A stretch of 64,000 bases of DNA, taken from positions 62,418-126,417 of the forward strand of contig NZ_SZXJ01000043.1 of NCBI RefSeq assembly GCF_005281345.1, read 5' to 3'. The DNA is from Citrobacter sp. wls619. GTDB lineage: Bacteria; Pseudomonadota; Gammaproteobacteria; Enterobacterales; Enterobacteriaceae. Below the pieces are notes generated by a model. That model ran no database searches. It worked only from the letters and a program-made list of their open reading frames with translations, and had not been told where the DNA came from. The translations under genes and the position numbers were made by a program. Within the stretch, counting starts at the first letter, position 1. Every line of letters starts with the position of its first letter. Of the stretch, positions 58,099-64,000 are shown piece by piece.

Positions 58099-60069
58099 TT
58101 ATGAATTGCTGGTCAGCGCATGCTGGTATTTGTGCAACATTCCCGTGAGTCGTTTCACTGGTTCCGTTACCTGAGGCGGGGCTTCCCAGAGCGTTAATTT
58201 TTCCTGGTAGATATCAAGCTCCTCCAGCAACTGACTAAAGTAGCGTCGGCGCTTGTCGTCATTTCCTGCTGAAATTACGTGATCGGCAGTTCGACGAAGC
58301 TGGCGATGGAATGCGGATAAATCCTCGTTCACCGGTACCGGCGCATCGCGCAGGCGCTGGTGCGCGATGATCATCGTCAGCGCCAGGCGAAACTTCGCCA
58401 GATCGCCGGGGAATTTGTTCATCAGTAAAAACAGCTGCTGATACAGCGCCGGAAGGTGGTTTTCTTTACGGCGCACAACATTGGTGGTCATTGCAGAGAC
58501 CGCTGCCGACACAAACTGGTTAAGCAACACACGACCTGTTCTGTCACGCGAGTTATCCCGCACCAGCAGAATCACGATAAACGCCAATACACAGCCGACA
58601 ATCTGCCCCAGTGCACTGTCGAGGAACTGACTAAAGTGGAACGTCATCGGGTTATCAAGCACGATGATGTTAATAGTGCTCGCCAGCGCCCCCATTGAGC
58701 CCAGACGCCGCTTCTGCACCTCGATCCCCAGAAAGAATCCCAGCACTGCCAGACTCAGACACAGCAACAACATGCTTTGCTGGGTATTGGGGATAATCAC
58801 CAGAAAATAGAGCGCCCCCAACGGTAATGCTGCCAGCGTGCCATAGATAAAGTCGATGGCCACCATGCGGGGGTTAGGCAAACGCATAGCCAGCGAGGTG
58901 ACGACCGCTATCATGACCATCGCACCGCTACCTGATGTCCAGCCGGTCCACAACCAGAATAAAGTTCCCAGCACACAGGACAGCGTAGTACGCCAGAAGT
59001 TGACCATCGCATGGTGACGTTCAGCGGATTCCACCTTCACCACCGGCTCGCCCTGCAGGATCTCTTCTTCTATTGCACTGATTTTGGTATTGCTGACCAC
59101 GCCGCGTTTCAGCAGCAGGTAGCGCGTCGCCGCGCCGGCCCAGCTATAGATCGTCACTGGCGTATCACGCTCACCGGTCCAGACAATCACACGGCGCATC
59201 CGCTTCAGTTGTTTATGGACATCCTGCACCGTTTCGACCGGCGTATCAAACAACTCGCGGAAGGTATCGGTAATCAGTTCTGGTCGCGTATTCTGGATAA
59301 GATAGGTTTCACAGGACTGAGTAATCAGCGTCAGTGACAGCGTGTTCAACGCTTTGAGTCTACGATTGGCGCGTACCCAGCGTGAGGATTCCATGTTCAG
59401 GTTGCTGCGCATACCTTCCAGCGCTGCCGTACGACGAACTAAAGCGCCCCAGGCCTTGTCCACCTCTTCGCTATCACCATGCTTTATACACAATTGCATA
59501 AGCTGATATTGCGCTACCAGAAGACTGTCTAACTCGACATCTATCTCCTGTTTCACTGAGCGGGGCGAAAAGAGCAGATCGGCGATGATAGCGCAGACAA
59601 TCCCCATCACAATCTCGCTGCAGCGTTCGAGCGCAAATTGTGGCGTCAGCAGAGGCTCCGCCTGAATGGTAATGACGATAATCAGCGCCGTGTAACCCGA
59701 AAGCCCCCAGGCATAGGAGTTTTCGATCTTTACCAGTGAAGAGATCCAGGTACAAAAACCGGCCCAGATACAGCACACCAGGATCATCAATAGCGGCGCA
59801 CGGATCATACTGATAATAATGATCAGCGCGGCAATACAACCAATAAATGTCCCAACAATACGCAGCATACCGCGGTAGCGGATAGCGCCTGAATAAGGTT
59901 CTCCACCGGCGGCAAAGGCTGGGCCTGCCGCCACAATCGCAGCGGTCAGGACTGCCCAACGAGGGGTCTCAAGCTGGAAATGAAAGCCAACAAATAACGC
60001 CAGTACAATGGCGCATGCCAGCTTTACCGCAAAGCGGATATGCTGATTGGCAATGGAGAAAATACCCAT
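58099..60069 (-). CDS. aaeB: AaeB, p-hydroxybenzoic acid efflux pump (FUSC family)
   Basis: 656-aa inner-membrane protein with two blocks of helices (about residues 12-170 and 370-530) around a cytosolic domain, as in FUSC/ArAE efflux proteins. Works with AaeA to export aromatic carboxylic acids. ATG 60069 gives MGIFSIANQ; a GTG one codon upstream is also open. 5 bp after aaeA. Confidence 0.96.
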   Translation of the reverse strand: MGIFSIANQHIRFAVKLACAIVLALFVGFHFQLETPRWAVLTAAIVAAGPAFAAGGEPYSGAIRYRGMLRIVGTFIGCIAALIIIISMIRAPLLMILVCCIWAGFCTWISSLVKIENSYAWGLSGYTALIIVITIQAEPLLTPQFALERCSEIVMGIVCAIIADLLFSPRSVKQEIDVELDSLLVAQYQLMQLCIKHGDSEEVDKAWGALVRRTAALEGMRSNLNMESSRWVRANRRLKALNTLSLTLITQSCETYLIQNTRPELITDTFRELFDTPVETVQDVHKQLKRMRRVIVWTGERDTPVTIYSWAGAATRYLLLKRGVVSNTKISAIEEEILQGEPVVKVESAERHHAMVNFWRTTLSCVLGTLFWLWTGWTSGSGAMVMIAVVTSLAMRLPNPRMVAIDFIYGTLAALPLGALYFLVIIPNTQQSMLLLCLSLAVLGFFLGIEVQKRRLGSMGALASTINIIVLDNPMTFHFSQFLDSALGQIVGCVLAFIVILLVRDNSRDRTGRVLLNQFVSAAVSAMTTNVVRRKENHLPALYQQLFLLMNKFPGDLAKFRLALTMIIAHQRLRDAPVPVNEDLSAFHRQLRRTADHVISAGNDDKRRRYFSQLLEELDIYQEKLTLWEAPPQVTEPVKRLTGMLHKYQHALTSNS

Positions 60070-60074
60070 CACAA

Positions 60075-61007
60075 TTAACCAAACTCGCGCAGACGGTGCG
60101 CCATTTTACGGAAGAACGACTCCTGGCTGGCATCGCGATCCTGCTTACCGGTAATCACGACGGTAGCCGTAGTACCGGCCGGCCACATCATTCCCTGTTG
60201 ATCGTCAAGACGAATACGCACCGGCACGCGCTGCGCCAGACGAACCCATTCAAGATTGGAATCGATGGTTGCCATACCTTTCGCATCCCGCGTGCTGCTG
60301 GCATTTGTCACGCCTGCCGCCACGCTATCAACGGTGCCTTTCAACACATTATTACTGCCAAGCGGGGTAATCTCAGCGCGATACCCAGGACGTACACCTT
60401 CCAGTTTGGTCTCTTCCATATAAGCCAGTACATAGAATGAGTGCTGTTTTACCAGTGCTACCGCTGTCGATCCACGGGTAATAAATTCGCCGCTATAGAC
60501 GTTCAGATTAGTCACCCAGCCATCTGCCGGCGCGCGAATCACGGTACGTTCGAGATCTAATGTTGCCAGATCGCGGGTCGCCTGAGCTTTCGCCAACTGG
60601 TGTAATACGGTTTGCAGTACGTTGTTTGATTGGTCAATCTCTTCACGAGACATAGCCTGCACGCCCAGTCGGTTACGACGACCGGCTTCCTGGCGTTTTT
60701 CCTGTGCCAGCACCTGATAATAAGCGACGTCCGCTTCAGCCTGTTCGAGGGCTTTTTTATAGCGTGGCTGATCGATAGTGAACAGGACCTGATCCTTTTT
60801 CACCAGTTGGTTATCATGGACGTTAACATTGGTGATCAGACCCGCGACATCCGGTGCAATGGCGACGACATCAGCGCTAAAACGTGCATCACGCGTCCAC
60901 GGTGACTCGGTGTAATAGACCCATGCGCGGAAAATAGCGATAAAGGCCAGCATGACCAGTACGAGAGTTATAGCCGTACGGGAGAGTTTTTTTGTTAGTG
61001 TTTTCAC
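60075..61007 (-). CDS. aaeA: AaeA, membrane fusion protein of the aromatic acid efflux pump
   Basis: 310-aa HlyD-type adaptor: one membrane helix (about residues 11-32), biotinyl-lipoyl halves around a coiled hairpin, and a C-terminal beta-barrel. Nearly identical to E. coli AaeA. 7 bp after aaeX. Confidence 0.96.
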   Translation of the reverse strand: MKTLTKKLSRTAITLVLVMLAFIAIFRAWVYYTESPWTRDARFSADVVAIAPDVAGLITNVNVHDNQLVKKDQVLFTIDQPRYKKALEQAEADVAYYQVLAQEKRQEAGRRNRLGVQAMSREEIDQSNNVLQTVLHQLAKAQATRDLATLDLERTVIRAPADGWVTNLNVYSGEFITRGSTAVALVKQHSFYVLAYMEETKLEGVRPGYRAEITPLGSNNVLKGTVDSVAAGVTNASSTRDAKGMATIDSNLEWVRLAQRVPVRIRLDDQQGMMWPAGTTATVVITGKQDRDASQESFFRKMAHRLREFG

Positions 61008-61014
61008 TTCAACC

Positions 61015-61218
61015 TCAAACGAACAGGCGCGATATTAAATAGAACAGACAGCAATACAGCGCGGTGTTAAACAGAGCCGGATGCCAGACAAAATCATAGA
61101 TGCCGGTCGGAACTAACACCCGGCGCACCAGCCAGAAAATCGCCAGTGACAAAAGCAATTCGAAAAAAATCGGTGGGAAGGACAGACCAAACACCACGAT
61201 AACGGGAAACAGACTCAT
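61015..61218 (-). CDS. aaeX: AaeX, small membrane protein (DUF1656)
   Basis: 67 aa, two hydrophobic helices (about residues 5-30 and 45-65), apparently identical to E. coli AaeX. First gene of aaeXAB; function in the pump unknown. Confidence 0.95.
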
Positions 61219-61368
61219 GTTGACCTTGGTAGCTTAAGAGAGTGCAGGCGATCGATTATTTAGCGTATGTCACCGCAGAGAAGGGCAAGGATGAGCCAGG
61301 CGAGAGCGACATAGCTGTTATTTGAATAATAATATATTAGCGTAACTGTTATGCTGTTATCTATATTA

Positions 61369-61384
61369 TGTGATCTAAATCACT
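61369..61384. promoter_or_regulatory. CRP-like site between aaeX and aaeR
   Basis: TGTGA-TCTAAA-TCACT: one half-site perfect, the other one mismatch, centred about 26 bp before the aaeR start codon. Confidence 0.45.
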
Positions 61385-61402
61385 TTTAAGCCAGAGTGAA
61401 CA

Positions 61403-62332
61403 ATGGAACGATTAAAACGAATGTCGGTGTTCGCCAAAGTTGTCGAACTGGGCTCTTTCACCGCCGCCGCAAGACAGTTGCAAATGAGCGTTTCATCGAT
61501 AAGCCAGACGGTATCCAAACTGGAAGATGAGTTGCAGGTTAAGCTGCTAAACCGCAGCACGCGCAGCATTGGGCTTACCGAGGCGGGTAAAATTTATTAT
61601 CAGGGTTGCCGTCGCATGCTGCACGAAGCGCAGGATGTTCACGAGCAACTGTATGCGTTTAACAACACGCCTATCGGCACGCTGCGCATTGGTTGTTCTT
61701 CAACCATGGCACAAAATGTCCTCGCCGGATTGACCGCAAAAATGCTCAAAGAGTATCCTGGGCTGACGGTAAATCTGGTGACGGGAATACCGGCACCCGA
61801 TCTGATTGCCGACGGTCTGGACGTGGTTATTCGCGTGGGCGCCCTGCAGGACTCCAGCCTTTTTTCGCGTCGTCTGGGGGCTATGCCGATGGTGGTTTGC
61901 GCGGCAAAAAGTTATCTCGCCCAGTTTGGTGTCCCGGAGAAACCCGCCGATCTCAGCAATCATTCGTGGTTGGAATACAGCGTTCGCCCGGATAATGAGT
62001 TCGAATTAATTGCCCCGGAGGGGATTTCTACCCGTCTGATCCCAGAGGGACGCTTTGTGACCAACGATCCGATGACGCTGGTGCGCTGGCTGGCAGCAGG
62101 CGCGGGCATTGCCTATGTACCGCTGATGTGGGTGATCAACGAGATCAACCGCGGCGAAGTGGAGATCCTGCTCCCCCGCTACCAGTCAGATCCACGTCCG
62201 GTGTATGCGTTGTATACTGAAAAGGATAAGCTGCCGCTCAAAGTGCAGGTGGTGATTAACTATCTGACCGATTATTTTGTCGATGTGGCACAACTGTTTC
62301 AGGGAATGTACGGCCGGGGAAAAGAGAAGTAA
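61403..62332 (+). CDS. aaeR: LysR-family activator AaeR
   Basis: 309 aa, divergent from aaeXAB, which it activates in response to aromatic carboxylic acids in E. coli. N-terminal HTH (FTAAARQLQMSVSSISQTVSKLE), C-terminal substrate-binding domain. No strong ribosome site is seen; AGAGTGAACA precedes the ATG. Confidence 0.95.
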   Translation: MERLKRMSVFAKVVELGSFTAAARQLQMSVSSISQTVSKLEDELQVKLLNRSTRSIGLTEAGKIYYQGCRRMLHEAQDVHEQLYAFNNTPIGTLRIGCSSTMAQNVLAGLTAKMLKEYPGLTVNLVTGIPAPDLIADGLDVVIRVGALQDSSLFSRRLGAMPMVVCAAKSYLAQFGVPEKPADLSNHSWLEYSVRPDNEFELIAPEGISTRLIPEGRFVTNDPMTLVRWLAAGAGIAYVPLMWVINEINRGEVEILLPRYQSDPRPVYALYTEKDKLPLKVQVVINYLTDYFVDVAQLFQGMYGRGKEK

Positions 62333-62340
62333 AAAGAGTG

Positions 62341-62411
62341 CAGGCCGGATAAGGCGTTGACGCCACATCCGGCAAGATGCCCGATAGCACGGGTGCTTAT
62401 CGGGCTTACAT
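62341..62411. repeat. BIME between aaeR and tldD
   Basis: GGCCGGATAAGGCG / CGCCACATCCGGC plus a second GCCCGATAGC / GCTTATCGGGC hairpin, in a convergent gap. Confidence 0.7.
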
Positions 62412-62418
62412 CATGATG

Positions 62419-63882
<1,464 letters not shown>

Positions 63883-63890
63883 TTACTGTT

Positions 63891-63973
63891 GTAGGCCTGA
63901 TAAGACGCGCCAGCGTCGCCATCAGGCGCTTCAATGCCCGGATGGCGGCGTAAACGCCTTATCCGGCCTACGG
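63891..63973. repeat. BIME upstream of tldD
   Basis: GTAGGCCTGATAAGACGCG / CGTCGCCATCAGGCGC and GCCCGGATGGCGGCG / ACGCCTTATCCGGCCTAC: two opposed REP units in a row, near the window end. Confidence 0.75.
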
Positions 63974-64000
63974 ACTGCGGTAGAAGTTCTCTGTTGAGAT

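Overview
The window is core chromosome of an enterobacterium of the Escherichia/Salmonella/Citrobacter group. Gene order from ftsH to tldD, protein lengths and near-identical sequences match the E. coli 69-73 min region. Two departures from E. coli K-12 stand out. A codBA cytosine operon sits between gltD and the sialic-acid (nan) operon, an arrangement I recall from Salmonella. A xapA-like purine nucleoside phosphorylase, a TsgA-like transporter and a XapR-like LysR regulator sit between yhcO and aaeB. A Citrobacter-like host is my best guess, but the genus cannot be proven from the sequence alone. There is no prophage, insertion sequence, CRISPR array, tRNA or rRNA in the window.

Layout. 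1-9.9 kb: ftsH (3' end cut by the window edge), rlmE, yhbY, greA, dacB, obgE, yhbE, rpmA, rplU, ispB and sfsB, covering membrane proteolysis, ribosome and transcription functions, cell wall and quinone side-chain synthesis. 9.9-14.8 kb (minus strand): murA, ibaG and mlaBCDEF, covering peptidoglycan precursor synthesis and phospholipid transport that keeps outer-membrane asymmetry. 15-22.9 kb (plus strand): yrbG, kdsD, kdsC, lptC, lptA, lptB, rpoN, hpf, ptsN, rapZ and npr, joining LPS inner-core sugar synthesis and LPS export with sigma-54 and the nitrogen PTS. 23-28 kb: mtgA, elbB, the sRNA gene arcZ, arcB and yhcC. 28.7-37.4 kb: gltBD (glutamate synthase) and codBA. 37.4-42.9 kb: nanQ, nanK, nanE, nanT, nanA and nanR. 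43.3-54.6 kb: dcuD, sspBA, rpsI-rplM, zapE, zapG, degQ, degS, mdh, argR, yhcN and yhcO. 55-58 kb: the nucleoside cluster. 58-64 kb: aaeB, aaeA, aaeX, aaeR and tldD.

Regulatory elements can be read directly at several places. There are three GGTATA-type NanR repeats before nanA, a PurR-type palindrome before codB, ARG-box pairs before both gltB and argR, a sigma-E-like promoter before greA, and rRNA-style promoters before rplU and rplM. CRP-like sites lie before gltB, nanA and aaeR. REP/BIME palindromes mark many 3' ends.

No wholly new system was found. The best candidates for follow-up are the xapA/TsgA-like/XapR-like cluster with its upstream dyad, the in-frame conserved extension upstream of gltB, the paired TTACGTAA palindromes between mdh and argR, and the dyads before sfsB and dcuD.
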